From Chitinophaga arvensicola (lineage in GTDB: Bacteria; Bacteroidota; Bacteroidia; Chitinophagales; Chitinophagaceae), in the NCBI RefSeq assembly GCF_900110835.1, contig NZ_FOJG01000002.1:2572556-2636555 (forward strand): a stretch of DNA of 64,000 nucleotides. Direction: 5' to 3'. Below the pieces are notes generated by a model. The model saw nothing but the letters and a program-made list of their open reading frames with translations. It ran no database searches and was not told where the DNA came from. Numbering within the stretch: the stretch's first letter is position 1; every line of letters starts with the position of its first letter. Made by a program: the position numbers and the translations under genes. Positions 1 through 8,756 of this stretch are shown here, piece after piece.

Positions 1-224
1 TTGCTGGCAGATAGTTATAACACTTGCGATACAAGCAATTACAACATAATCATGCCGTTACCCGTAGATGCTTGCTGGCAGATAGTTATAACGCTAGCTA
101 TACAAGCAACTACAACATGATCATGCCATTACCCGCAGATGCTTGCTGACAAATAGTTATAACGCTGGCTATACAAGCAATTACAACAAGATCATGCCAT
201 TACCCGCAGATGCTTACTGGCAAA
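1..224. repeat. 71-bp tandem repeat, three copies plus a partial fourth
   Basis: Units begin at 1, 72, 143 and 214, each with a variant of TTGCTGGCAGATAGTTATAA. They differ by a few substitutions and keep the exact 71-base spacing. The fourth copy decays after about 10 bases. The array begins at the window edge, so it may continue to the left. No reading frame or RNA gene explains it. The motif CGATACAAG of the first unit recurs inverted near 247-256. Confidence 0.9.
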
Positions 225-688
225 GGTTAACAGCATTTAATGCATGTCTTGTATCGTGGCTGAATAAAACATGAAATAAATAATAGCATTCCCATTCAGG
301 CATGCCTGTTCTTTCATTTTTATTACCACAAATACAATCGCTTAGCTTTGATTATTTCCTGAAAACAGTGCGCTCGTTTCCGGGTACAATACAATCGCTA
401 ATATGCCCGTTATGGCATAGCATCAGATGCGCTGGGTTGGTGATGATTCAGTAATACCGGCTGTTTCCGGCGACTAAGACTTGCTCTACAGATTAAATGT
501 TTGTGAAATGGTTTTCCAGATCGTTGCTCAGATTTTGTTGAATTTTATATTAAGGATTTCCTGTTTCAATATTACAACATTCGTTTTATTTAAAAAAAAT
601 ATTTTGTTTTATGCGCGGGAAAAAATTGTGTTGAAAAACTAAATGCACTAGCTTTAGGTAGCAACATAAAACCAAAATCATTTACCTG
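225..688. other. gene-free region upstream of the subtilase gene
   Basis: No supported gene. The stretch is AT-rich, especially 540-640. TACAATCGCT occurs twice, near 333 and 387. A possible TAnnTTTG box (TAGCTTTG, 343-350) lacks a matching upstream TTG. The only plausible function I see is the promoter region of the following gene. Confidence 0.5.
626..656 (+). promoter_or_regulatory. candidate Bacteroidota promoter for the subtilase gene
   Basis: A TTG at 626-628 is followed after 20 bases by TAGCTTTA at 649-656, one mismatch from TAnnTTTG. It lies about 47 bases before the ATG at 704. The spacing is one base longer than usual, so this is a weak call. Confidence 0.35.
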
Positions 689-703
689 TTGCCCGCGCCC
701 CTT

Positions 704-3505
704 ATGCGTTTACCATCCTGGAAAATATGGCCTGTGCTGCTTTTTCAGCTTTGTTACTGTTACTACACCGCTGCACAACCGGCCGTAAAAACAGATAGCC
801 TGCTGCAACGATACGCAACAGATACCTTTTCATTACAACGAACCGGTGGTCCCTTCTTTGTAAAATTTTCAAAACGGCCGAAAGAATCACAACTGCAGCA
901 GTGGAGGATACTGCAGCCGCTAAGCCGCTACCATTATATATTACAGCAACATCCGGATGACAGCACCGTCACGTATTGCTATACTGCAAATGACAATTTT
1001 AAAGCCAGTATGGCATTATTGCAGCAACTGGAAAAAATACGCGACTGCGATAGCATTACCGTACAACTGGCTTGCATGCTCACTGATAATACGTTACAAA
1101 ATGCGCATATAATCTCTTATTCACCCCGTTATAAAGTAGCAGTAGCAAGCATCCGGAAGAAAGATTGGAAAACTGTTATCAGTAATCCGGTTATACAGTT
1201 TGCAGATCTTATCCGACGGCCTTCTCCTGAAATCATTATCAATACCGCCAACCTGACGCTCAACCGGATCACCTATGCACAACAACAGTTTCCCGGAGTC
1301 ACAGGAAAACGTATATCCGTTTCCGTTAAAGAAGATCTTTTTGACACTACCGATATTGATCTGCAGGGAAGATACCGTCCTTCAGTATACGCATCAGCAC
1401 TCAACAGCACGCATGCACTCATCATGGCCACGCTGATCGGTGGCGCAGGTAACAGCGGGATAAATGGTAAAGGCGTAGCGCCGGAAGTACAGCTGAGTTC
1501 TGCCGATTACAACAACAGTTTGTTTCCGGACGATGACGCTTACTATCAGCAATCCGGTATCACAGTACAGAATCATTCGTATGGTACCACGATAGAAAAT
1601 TATTACGGTGCAGAAGCAGCGGCCTATGATCAGCAGGTGTATACATCAGACACAATGGTACATGTATATTCTTCCGGAAATATCGGCACACTGGCCTCTT
1701 CCGCTGGCCGCTACAGCGGCATTTCGGGCTATGCCAATTTATCTGGTAATTTCAAACAGGCAAAAAATATTATTACAGCAGGTGGTACAGACGGATCCTC
1801 ACTGGTAATGGCGCTGAGTTCCAGGGGACCTGCATACGATGGTCGTCTCAAGCCGGAATTAACTGCTTTTGGAGAAGATGGTACTTCGGGTGCAGCAGCA
1901 CTTACCAGCGGCGTAGTAGCATTGCTGCAGGATGCCTGGAGGCAACAGCACAACAGCCCCATGGCAGCGGCATTGGGCAGGGCACTGCTGATCAACAGCG
2001 CTACAAGGGCAGCGGGTACCGGCCCCTCCTTCTCTCATGGATACGGCGACCTTCATGCGTATGGAGCTTTACAAACACTTACCCAACAACATCTGCTGCA
2101 GGGAGCTGTAAGCAAAGGCACCATCAAACGTTTCGACATAACGGTTCCGGAGGGCATACAGGAGCTGAAAGTAACGCTTTGCTGGAATGATCCACCCGCA
2201 GCCGTCAACGCGCCTAAAGCGCTTATAAATGATCTTGATCTGGCAGCTATTACTGCAGATGGCAAAACCTGGCTGCCATGGATATTAAATCCGGACCCCG
2301 ATTCCCTCGCTTTGCCGGCAAAGCGCGGCAGGGACAGCATAAATAATATAGAACAAATCAGTGTTATGCACCCGGTGGCAGGAAACCTGCAACTACAAGT
2401 ATCCGGAGCTGCCGTATCCACCACAACGCAACCCTTTTACCTGGTTTATGAATGGATCCCGGTAAAAAGTTTTCAATGGCAAAACCCGGCGCCCGGAAGT
2501 GTTTCCCGCGCTGCCCAAACCATCCCATTGCAATGGCAAACTACGTATAGTGGTAACAGTGACATCTCCTATAGTACGGACAGTGGCCGGTCCTGGCAGC
2601 CGGTTGCACAAAACATTCCACTCTCCAACGGCCCTGTCAACTGGACCACACCGGATATTTTTCAACCGGTATTGCTGAAACTAACATTACCTGATACTTC
2701 ATTTATCAGTGCTCCTTTCTATATTTCACCACAACCAACCATTCATACCGGATTTAATTGCAAGGATACCGTATTGCTTTACTGGAATGCACAACCAGGT
2801 GCTGCTGCTTATCAATTGTACACACTGGATAAGACCTCGCTGATACCGTATAGCCAGGTCCGTGATACTTTTATCTTCCTGCCTGCTTCGCAGGTATCTT
2901 CTGCATACTTTGCAGTGAGCCCGGTGGCTACTACCGGCTGGGCGGGCCTCCGCAGTTACGCCATGAATTACACACAGCAGGGCGTAGGTTGCTATGTACA
3001 AACTCTGCTGGCAGATCCAACTACCACCAACCAGGTATTGCTGTCGCTCACACTGGGCAGCACCTGGCATCTTCAAACCCTTTATTGGGAGCGGCTTACG
3101 CCGGAAGGATGGATCACCCTGCAGGAACAGCCCATCAACAACGCGCTGCACCTGAATTATGTAGATCCGCAACCTCCGGAAGGATGGCTGCACTACCGGG
3201 TTAAACTGCTTACCAGCACTGGCACTTACGTGTATGCTGATCCGGTCACCATTACCCTTATTGCTGACAACCATATCCTGCTCTTTCCCAACCCTGTTAG
3301 TACACAGCTGACTATACTGGATGGCGCTGCACGCTCCCGCAAGCTGTTGATCACAGACATGAGCGGTCGCATTGTTTTACAACGCAACCTGGAAGGCACG
3401 CAGGAAACAGTGCCGGTACAGCAATTAGCGAATGGGGTGTATCATTGCGGGATCTATGCAGATAATAAACGGATCTATTCAGCGAAGTTTGTGAAGCAGG
3501 AATAG
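704..3505 (+). CDS. subtilisin-like serine protease (S8) with T9SS C-terminal sorting domain
   Basis: Secreted protease of 933 residues. A signal peptide ends near YTAAQ. The S8 catalytic domain spans about residues 190-470. Candidate triad residues are an Asp in the KEDLFDTTDID segment (about 211-219), His237 in STHALIMA and Ser395 in DGTSGAAALTSG; the usual Pro of GTSMATP is absent. A beta-sandwich pro-protein-convertase-like region follows (FDITVPEGIQELKVTLCW), then fibronectin-like segments. The last 80 residues (LLFPNPVS... NGVYHCGIY... SAKFVKQE) match the type-A sorting domain that routes proteins through the type IX secretion system to the surface or medium. The frame opens with a TTG at 689, but the ATG at 704 starts a better signal peptide. 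It stands alone, convergent with lpdA. Substrate unknown. Confidence 0.88.
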   Translation: MRLPSWKIWPVLLFQLCYCYYTAAQPAVKTDSLLQRYATDTFSLQRTGGPFFVKFSKRPKESQLQQWRILQPLSRYHYILQQHPDDSTVTYCYTANDNFKASMALLQQLEKIRDCDSITVQLACMLTDNTLQNAHIISYSPRYKVAVASIRKKDWKTVISNPVIQFADLIRRPSPEIIINTANLTLNRITYAQQQFPGVTGKRISVSVKEDLFDTTDIDLQGRYRPSVYASALNSTHALIMATLIGGAGNSGINGKGVAPEVQLSSADYNNSLFPDDDAYYQQSGITVQNHSYGTTIENYYGAEAAAYDQQVYTSDTMVHVYSSGNIGTLASSAGRYSGISGYANLSGNFKQAKNIITAGGTDGSSLVMALSSRGPAYDGRLKPELTAFGEDGTSGAAALTSGVVALLQDAWRQQHNSPMAAALGRALLINSATRAAGTGPSFSHGYGDLHAYGALQTLTQQHLLQGAVSKGTIKRFDITVPEGIQELKVTLCWNDPPAAVNAPKALINDLDLAAITADGKTWLPWILNPDPDSLALPAKRGRDSINNIEQISVMHPVAGNLQLQVSGAAVSTTTQPFYLVYEWIPVKSFQWQNPAPGSVSRAAQTIPLQWQTTYSGNSDISYSTDSGRSWQPVAQNIPLSNGPVNWTTPDIFQPVLLKLTLPDTSFISAPFYISPQPTIHTGFNCKDTVLLYWNAQPGAAAYQLYTLDKTSLIPYSQVRDTFIFLPASQVSSAYFAVSPVATTGWAGLRSYAMNYTQQGVGCYVQTLLADPTTTNQVLLSLTLGSTWHLQTLYWERLTPEGWITLQEQPINNALHLNYVDPQPPEGWLHYRVKLLTSTGTYVYADPVTITLIADNHILLFPNPVSTQLTILDGAARSRKLLITDMSGRIVLQRNLEGTQETVPVQQLANGVYHCGIYADNKRIYSAKFVKQE

Positions 3506-3547
3506 GCTGATATAAGTTTTTAGCACGCATCCTGCCGGAAACAAAAA

Positions 3548-3575
3548 CAGCCGCTCCGGAAATCCGGAACGGCTG
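3548..3575. terminator. bidirectional hairpin between subtilase gene and lpdA
   Basis: A 13-base inverted repeat with one mismatch (CAGCCGCTCCGGA / TCCGGAACGGCTG) and a two-base loop sits between convergent stop codons. No long T tract follows on either strand. Confidence 0.6.
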
Positions 3576-3601
3576 GCATTATACTTACAATAATATGATG
3601 A

Positions 3602-5008
3602 TTACAGGTGAATCGCTTCTCCGTAAGCTACTTCAATGGCGTCTTTTACAGATTCGCTCATGGTTGGATGCGGGTGGATAGAATCCAGCACTTCCTGGTA
3701 AGTAGTTTCCAGTTTACGCGCTACTACTGTTTCAGCAATGATCTCAGTTACGTTAGCACCGATCATGTGGGTACCTAACCATTCGCCGTATTTAGCGTCG
3801 AAAATTACCTTCACAAAACCTTCGGTAGCACCGGCTGCAGAAGCTTTACCGGACGCAGAGAATGGGAATTTACCCACTTTCACTTCGTAACCGGCTTCTT
3901 TAGCTGCCTTCTCGGTATAACCAACAGAAGCAATTTCAGGTGCGCAATAAGTACAGCCTGGAATGTTCATGTAATCAATGGTTTCCGGTTTGTGTGCATA
4001 TTTCTTTTCGTTGTATGCGATAGCTTCTACGCAAACGATCGCTTCTTTGGAAGCCACGTGTGCCAGTGCCTGACCAGGAACCATATCACCAATTGCGTAA
4101 ACGCCCGGGATATTTGTCTGGTAGTATTTATCAACCAATACACGGCCTTTATCGGTTTTGATACCCAGTCCTTCCAGACCGATGTTCTCGATATTGGCAG
4201 CGATACCTACCGCACTCAGTACCACGTCTGCTTCCAGGGTGATTTCGCCGGTGGCAGTTTTTACTTTCGCTTTCACACCGTTACCACTTGCTTCCACTGC
4301 TTCTACTGAAGCGTTGGTCATGATATCGATACCTTTCTTTTTGTATATTTTTTCCAGTTCTTTGGAGATGTCTTCATCTTCAACCGGTACGATGCGCGGG
4401 AGGAATTCAACGATAGTTACTTTCGTACCCAGGGTAGCGTAGAAGTAAGCAAATTCAACGCCGATAGCACCGGAACCCACCACAATCATGGATTTAGGTT
4501 GCTGAGGCAGTACCATCGCTTCGCGATAACCAATTACATTTTTACCGTCGATCTTCAGGTTAGGCAGCTCACGTGCACGTGCGCCGGTAGCCAGGATGAT
4601 ATGTTTTGCGTCGTATGTGGTGGCTTTACCGTCTTTATCGGTTACTTCCACCTGGCCTTTGGATTTTACTTTACCATTGCCCATTAATACGTCGATCTTA
4701 TTTTTCTTCATCAGGAACTGAACGCCCCTGCTCATTTTATCAGCAACACCACGGCTACGTTTAATAACGGCCTCAAAGTCTACTTTTGCATCACCTACAG
4801 TGATACCATAGTCTTTTGAATGCTGTGTATATTCAAAAACCTGTGCAGTTTTTAACAAAGCCTTCGTTGGAATACAGCCCCAGTTTAAACAGATACCACC
4901 CAGACTCTCTCTTTCCACTACTGCAGTTTTAAATCCCAGCTGAGAAGCACGGATAGCAGCCACATATCCGCCGGGCCCACTACCAATTACGATTACGTCG
5001 TATGCCAT
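3602..5008 (-). CDS. lpdA: dihydrolipoyl dehydrogenase (E3)
   Basis: FAD-dependent pyridine-nucleotide disulfide oxidoreductase of 468 residues, the normal family length. It reoxidises the dihydrolipoamide of pyruvate, 2-oxoglutarate or branched-chain dehydrogenase complexes and the glycine cleavage system, reducing NAD+. Visible are the FAD-binding GSGPGGY at 10-15, the redox disulfide Cys40/Cys45 in GGICLNWGCIPTK, a second Rossmann motif (VVGSGAIGVEFA), the FAD motif near GVYAIGDM and the C-terminal base motif His447-Pro-...-Glu452. No E1 or E2 gene is adjacent, so it probably serves several complexes. A strong promoter lies just upstream. Cytoplasmic. Confidence 0.97.
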   Translation of the reverse strand: MAYDVIVIGSGPGGYVAAIRASQLGFKTAVVERESLGGICLNWGCIPTKALLKTAQVFEYTQHSKDYGITVGDAKVDFEAVIKRSRGVADKMSRGVQFLMKKNKIDVLMGNGKVKSKGQVEVTDKDGKATTYDAKHIILATGARARELPNLKIDGKNVIGYREAMVLPQQPKSMIVVGSGAIGVEFAYFYATLGTKVTIVEFLPRIVPVEDEDISKELEKIYKKKGIDIMTNASVEAVEASGNGVKAKVKTATGEITLEADVVLSAVGIAANIENIGLEGLGIKTDKGRVLVDKYYQTNIPGVYAIGDMVPGQALAHVASKEAIVCVEAIAYNEKKYAHKPETIDYMNIPGCTYCAPEIASVGYTEKAAKEAGYEVKVGKFPFSASGKASAAGATEGFVKVIFDAKYGEWLGTHMIGANVTEIIAETVVARKLETTYQEVLDSIHPHPTMSESVKDAIEVAYGEAIHL

Positions 5009-5034
5009 ATTGTTTAATTTTAAATTGAACTCGC

Positions 5035-5064
5035 CAAAGGTAAATAAATAACAAGAAAGGACAA
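5035..5064 (-). promoter_or_regulatory. promoter of lpdA (TTG-N19-TACCTTTG)
   Basis: On the minus strand TTG (5062-5064) is followed after 19 bases by TACCTTTG (5035-5042), an exact match to the Bacteroidota -33/-7 pattern. It ends 26 bases before the lpdA start codon. Confidence 0.75.
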
Positions 5065-5157
5065 AGCTTTTGGTACAGCCCTATTCACCACCGGCCTGCT
5101 GCGTAGCGCTAAATCACCCGTGGTGGCGGAATAGCAGGACCCTTTCAAACGGTAAAA

Positions 5158-5214
5158 GCCACCGGAACAGCGACAGACGGGGTATAAATCCGCTCCTGTT
5201 ACTGTTCCGGTGGC
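5158..5214. terminator. large hairpin downstream of lolA
   Basis: 13-base perfect arms GCCACCGGAACAG (5158-5170) and CTGTTCCGGTGGC (5202-5214) enclose a 31-base loop. Read on the minus strand it follows the lolA stop by about 20 bases and is followed by TTTTA. It is likely the ftsK-lolA terminator; the loop is longer than usual. Confidence 0.6.
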
Positions 5215-5235
5215 CTTTATTATAGAAAGTTGATC

Positions 5236-5895
5236 CTATCGGAGGTCTACCACTTCTACACCAGGATAATTTTTGGCGTCAAAAGTGAAGGTCGCATCGC
5301 TCAGGTTGGTGTTCGGCGTAAAGTTGGTGATCTCGTAGGTATAGTGATTACCATTCTTTTCAAACACTTTCATTTTCGCAATGCTCTGGTTCTTCTTATC
5401 TACCGAAACGATTACCTTGAATACATTTTTGGATTTGTCGGTAGGTGTCAGCTCGATATTCTGCAACACTTTTCCTTTTTCAGTGGTTTCACCATCCAGT
5501 TTGTACAGATAATCCTTATCGTAGAAATTGGTGAACAGTTTTGCCGGTGTCATGGCGCTGCTGCTCTGGTCTACTGTATTTACGGTTACTTCATTCACGT
5601 CTTTCGCATACGTCCAGGAAGTTTTGTTGTCACTGATGATTTCCTGTCCGGGCAGCGTTACTTTATATTTGGCTCCTTTCAGGTATACGGTACCTTTCTT
5701 GGAATCGGATACGCTGTTGTTGGCGCCTTCTACTTTCAGGATGAAATTAGCGACTACTGTTTTTAATGATTTGAATTTATTACTAACACCATCCAGTACG
5801 GTTTTAGCCTTTGGGTCTGAGGCTCCCTTAGATTGTGCCATGCCGCTGAAAATGATACCACTCAACAACATTCCTGTTAATACAAATTTCTTCAT
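5236..5895 (-). CDS. lolA: LolA-family outer-membrane lipoprotein carrier protein
   Basis: Periplasmic lipoprotein chaperone of the LolA/LolB beta-barrel fold, 219 residues. LolA accepts mature lipoproteins from the LolCDE transporter and delivers them to the outer membrane. The signal peptide runs MKKFVLTGMLLSGIIFSGMAQ. The mature part has the family pattern (VLDGVSNKFKSLKTVVANF, then GTVYLKGAKYKVTLPGQEIISDNKTSWTY as alternating strands). The open frame extends 13 codons further upstream, but the ATG at 5895 begins the signal peptide. It lies 134 bases downstream of ftsK on the same strand. No LolB is seen; Bacteroidota generally lack a recognisable one. Confidence 0.85.
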   Translation of the reverse strand: MKKFVLTGMLLSGIIFSGMAQSKGASDPKAKTVLDGVSNKFKSLKTVVANFILKVEGANNSVSDSKKGTVYLKGAKYKVTLPGQEIISDNKTSWTYAKDVNEVTVNTVDQSSSAMTPAKLFTNFYDKDYLYKLDGETTEKGKVLQNIELTPTDKSKNVFKVIVSVDKKNQSIAKMKVFEKNGNHYTYEITNFTPNTNLSDATFTFDAKNYPGVEVVDLR

Positions 5896-6029
5896 CGTAG
5901 TTTTTTTTAGTTTGTGCTCTCCCAGCAAAGACAAATGCCATGCCGGTAAAGCTTAGTTGGTCTTTTACAGGGTGCAAAATTCATGATATTTCCTGAAAAA
6001 GGGTAATAAATTCGGTCTTCCTTAACATA

Positions 6030-8672
6030 TTATAACAAATTATTAAGGATTTCGTTCAGCTCGCTCTCTGTTTTCACAAGTACATCCCTGGCTTTACTGC
6101 CCATATTAGGACCCACAATGTTCGCGGCTTCCAACTGATCCATCAGGCGGCCGGCGCGGTTGTAGCCCAGTTTCATACGGCGTTGCAACAGGGAGGTAGA
6201 CCCTTGCTGGGCGGTTACAATCACCTGGGCAGCCTCTTCAAAAAGCGGATCCCTGTCGGCAATGCTCAGTTCCCTGCCATCCGGATCTTTATCGTCTACA
6301 TATTCGGGCAACAGGAAAGCATCCGGGTAACCTTTCTGGTTACCGATAAATTCGGCTACATTTTCCACTTCCGGTGTATCCACGAAAGCACACTGCAAAC
6401 GCACCAGCTCCCCGTTGAACGACACCAGCATATCCCCCTGTCCTATCAGCTGCTCCGCGCCGCCGATATCCAGGATAGTACGGGAATCTATTTTGGAAGA
6501 CACCTTAAAGGCCACGCGGGCCGGGAAGTTGGCTTTGATGGTACCGGTAATAATGTTTACAGACGGACGTTGCGTGGCAATGATCAGGTGAATACCTACC
6601 GCACGGGCCAGCTGCGCCAGGCGGGCAATCGGCATTTCCACTTCCTTGCCCGCCGTCATGATCAGATCCGCAAACTCATCCACTACCAGCACAATGAAGG
6701 GCAGGTAACGATGGCCTTTCAGCGGATTGAGGCGACGTTGGGTAAACTTACCGTTGTACTCACGGATATTACGGGTACCGGCTTCCTTCAGCAGGTCGTA
6801 ACGCAGATCCATCTCAATACACAACGCATTGAGGGTATGGATTACTTTCTTGGTGTCTGTAATGATTGCATCATCCTCGCCGGGTAATTTGGCCAGGAAG
6901 TGTTTTTCAATGAGCTTATATAAGGACAGCTCCACTTTTTTCGGATCTACCAGTACAAACTTCAGCTGGGAAGGATGCTTTTTATACAGCAACGACACCA
7001 GCAGGGTGTTGATACCCACAGATTTACCCTGACCGGTAGCACCTGCCATTAGCAGGTGGGGCATTTTCGCGAGGTCGGCAATAAAGTTTTCATTGTCGAT
7101 CTTTTTACCGATCGCGATGGGCAGGTCCATAGTGCTGCTCTGGAATTTCTCCGAAGCGAGCATATTCTTGAGCGATACAATGGTCTTTTTCACATTGGGC
7201 ACCTCTATACCGATGGTACCTTTTCCCGGGATGGGGGCAATAATACGGATCCCCAGCGCCGACAGGCTCAATGCGATATCATCTTCCAGGTTTTTAATAC
7301 GGGAGATACGAACGCCGGCTGCCGGCACAATTTCGTACAGTGTCACGGTAGGTCCTACGGTAGCACTTATTTTCTGGATGGAAATATCGTAGTTTTTCAG
7401 GGTATCAATGATCTGGTTCTTATTCTTTTCCAGTTCCGTGGTATCCTGTACAATTACTTTATCGGCATTATGATTTTCCAGCAGGTCCAGGGTAGGGAAC
7501 TTGTAATCTCTCAGATCCAGTGACGGATCATAGGGATCTACTGGTTCCACGGGCCTTACCGGGGCAATTTCCTCTACTTCGTCTTCTTCATCCTGGTAGG
7601 TAGGTTTTATTTCAAACGCCACTTCTGTGGGGGCGCCTTTCTTTTTGGCAGGAGGTGGCGGAGGCTCCGGGGTTTCCTCTATATACAGCAATGGCCCGGG
7701 ATCTTCCGCTTCCTCTTCCTCTGTACGCAGGTCTTCTTCTTCCGTAAAAGAAGAAGCGGGCACAGGAGGCATATAAGGTGCGTGAGACGGGATGACTGTA
7801 ATATCTTCCCTTTCCACCAACTCCATTGGTGGCAGGTCTTCTTCCTCTTCTTCCGCATGTGGAGGGATCACCATCACACCGCCATCGTCGCGGAGACCGT
7901 TTTTGCGCGGATCTTCCCTTACCGGAGCTGTATTGGTGGCTGCCGGAGCAGCTGGTGTTGCAGTAGCAGATGCTACAGGCGCTGCAGGTGCTGCTGCGGG
8001 CACTGGTTTGGGAGGTTTTATCTTTTTCTCCGGCCATTTGAAATCAAAATTGAATTTCCAGATCAGCCAGGAGAAGCCCACCACAATCAGGAGGAGTGCA
8101 GTCCCTGTTTTACCTACAAAGCCGCTCATCCACTTATTCAGGGCATCGCCCATGGCGCCTCCCCAGGGAAAATCGTGGCCATTGGTGACAAAGGCCATGG
8201 TCATGCTGATAAACAGCAAACCAAACAGGATATACTTTATACTGCGCCAGATACGGAATACCCGGCGGCCTACGATAAAGTTAACTCCTACAATAAAAAA
8301 GAAATAACAGAACAGGTAGGCAGCAATTCCTACACCGTAAAAGAAGAAGTTATGTGACACATAGGCACCCAAACGGCCCAGCAGGTTGTCTACTTTTACA
8401 TCCCCAAAGAATAATTCCCGGGTAGAATAATGGAAGATTTTATCCTGGTCATCTTCCCAGGTGAAAAGATAGGAAGTGAACGCAATAAAGCAATAAACAG
8501 ACAATAAAAGAAAGAACACGCCCAATACCTTATGGGTGCGTTCATCTTTCACCAGCTCTTTTACCTTTACCTCCGGCTCTTTATCTTTTTTCAGTACATC
8601 AGGGTTCGTTGCAGGGCCTTTCGGTGGTTTTTTGCTTTCCGGTTTTTCAGTTTTCAGTTTATTCTTGGACAT
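6030..8672 (-). CDS. ftsK: DNA translocase FtsK/SpoIIIE
   Basis: Septum-anchored, ATP-driven double-stranded DNA pump of 880 residues that clears the chromosome terminus through the division septum and supports XerCD dimer resolution. About four N-terminal membrane helices lie between residues 50 and 210. A Pro/Ala/Glu-rich linker (about 215-385) follows, then the FtsK alpha/beta motor with Walker A GATGQGKSVG near 545 and Walker B VLVVDEFADL. The C-terminal winged-helix gamma domain (QGSTSLLQRRMKLGYNRAGR) reads orientation sequences on DNA. The start ATG at 8672 begins a Lys-rich leader and fits homologues. lolA follows. Confidence 0.96.
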   Translation of the reverse strand: MSKNKLKTEKPESKKPPKGPATNPDVLKKDKEPEVKVKELVKDERTHKVLGVFFLLLSVYCFIAFTSYLFTWEDDQDKIFHYSTRELFFGDVKVDNLLGRLGAYVSHNFFFYGVGIAAYLFCYFFFIVGVNFIVGRRVFRIWRSIKYILFGLLFISMTMAFVTNGHDFPWGGAMGDALNKWMSGFVGKTGTALLLIVVGFSWLIWKFNFDFKWPEKKIKPPKPVPAAAPAAPVASATATPAAPAATNTAPVREDPRKNGLRDDGGVMVIPPHAEEEEEDLPPMELVEREDITVIPSHAPYMPPVPASSFTEEEDLRTEEEEAEDPGPLLYIEETPEPPPPPAKKKGAPTEVAFEIKPTYQDEEDEVEEIAPVRPVEPVDPYDPSLDLRDYKFPTLDLLENHNADKVIVQDTTELEKNKNQIIDTLKNYDISIQKISATVGPTVTLYEIVPAAGVRISRIKNLEDDIALSLSALGIRIIAPIPGKGTIGIEVPNVKKTIVSLKNMLASEKFQSSTMDLPIAIGKKIDNENFIADLAKMPHLLMAGATGQGKSVGINTLLVSLLYKKHPSQLKFVLVDPKKVELSLYKLIEKHFLAKLPGEDDAIITDTKKVIHTLNALCIEMDLRYDLLKEAGTRNIREYNGKFTQRRLNPLKGHRYLPFIVLVVDEFADLIMTAGKEVEMPIARLAQLARAVGIHLIIATQRPSVNIITGTIKANFPARVAFKVSSKIDSRTILDIGGAEQLIGQGDMLVSFNGELVRLQCAFVDTPEVENVAEFIGNQKGYPDAFLLPEYVDDKDPDGRELSIADRDPLFEEAAQVIVTAQQGSTSLLQRRMKLGYNRAGRLMDQLEAANIVGPNMGSKARDVLVKTESELNEILNNLL

Positions 8673-8682
8673 ATTCGTTTTT

Positions 8683-8712
8683 TAGCTGTTAGCTCTCAGC
8701 TTATAGCTCTTA
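8683..8712. repeat. degenerate TAGCT-type short repeat upstream of ftsK
   Basis: Successive copies of TTAGCTGTTAGCTCTCAGC / TTATAGCTCTTAG, a 7-11 base unit containing AGCT, occupy the gap between ftsK and the hydrolase gene. A similar scrap (GCTAACAGCTGAAAACTCAAAG) occurs near 11804-11825. This is low-complexity intergenic repeat with no recognised function. Confidence 0.6.
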
Positions 8713-8756
8713 GTGTGACTGCAACAGCTTTTGACAGCTAACTTTAAATTTTGGGA

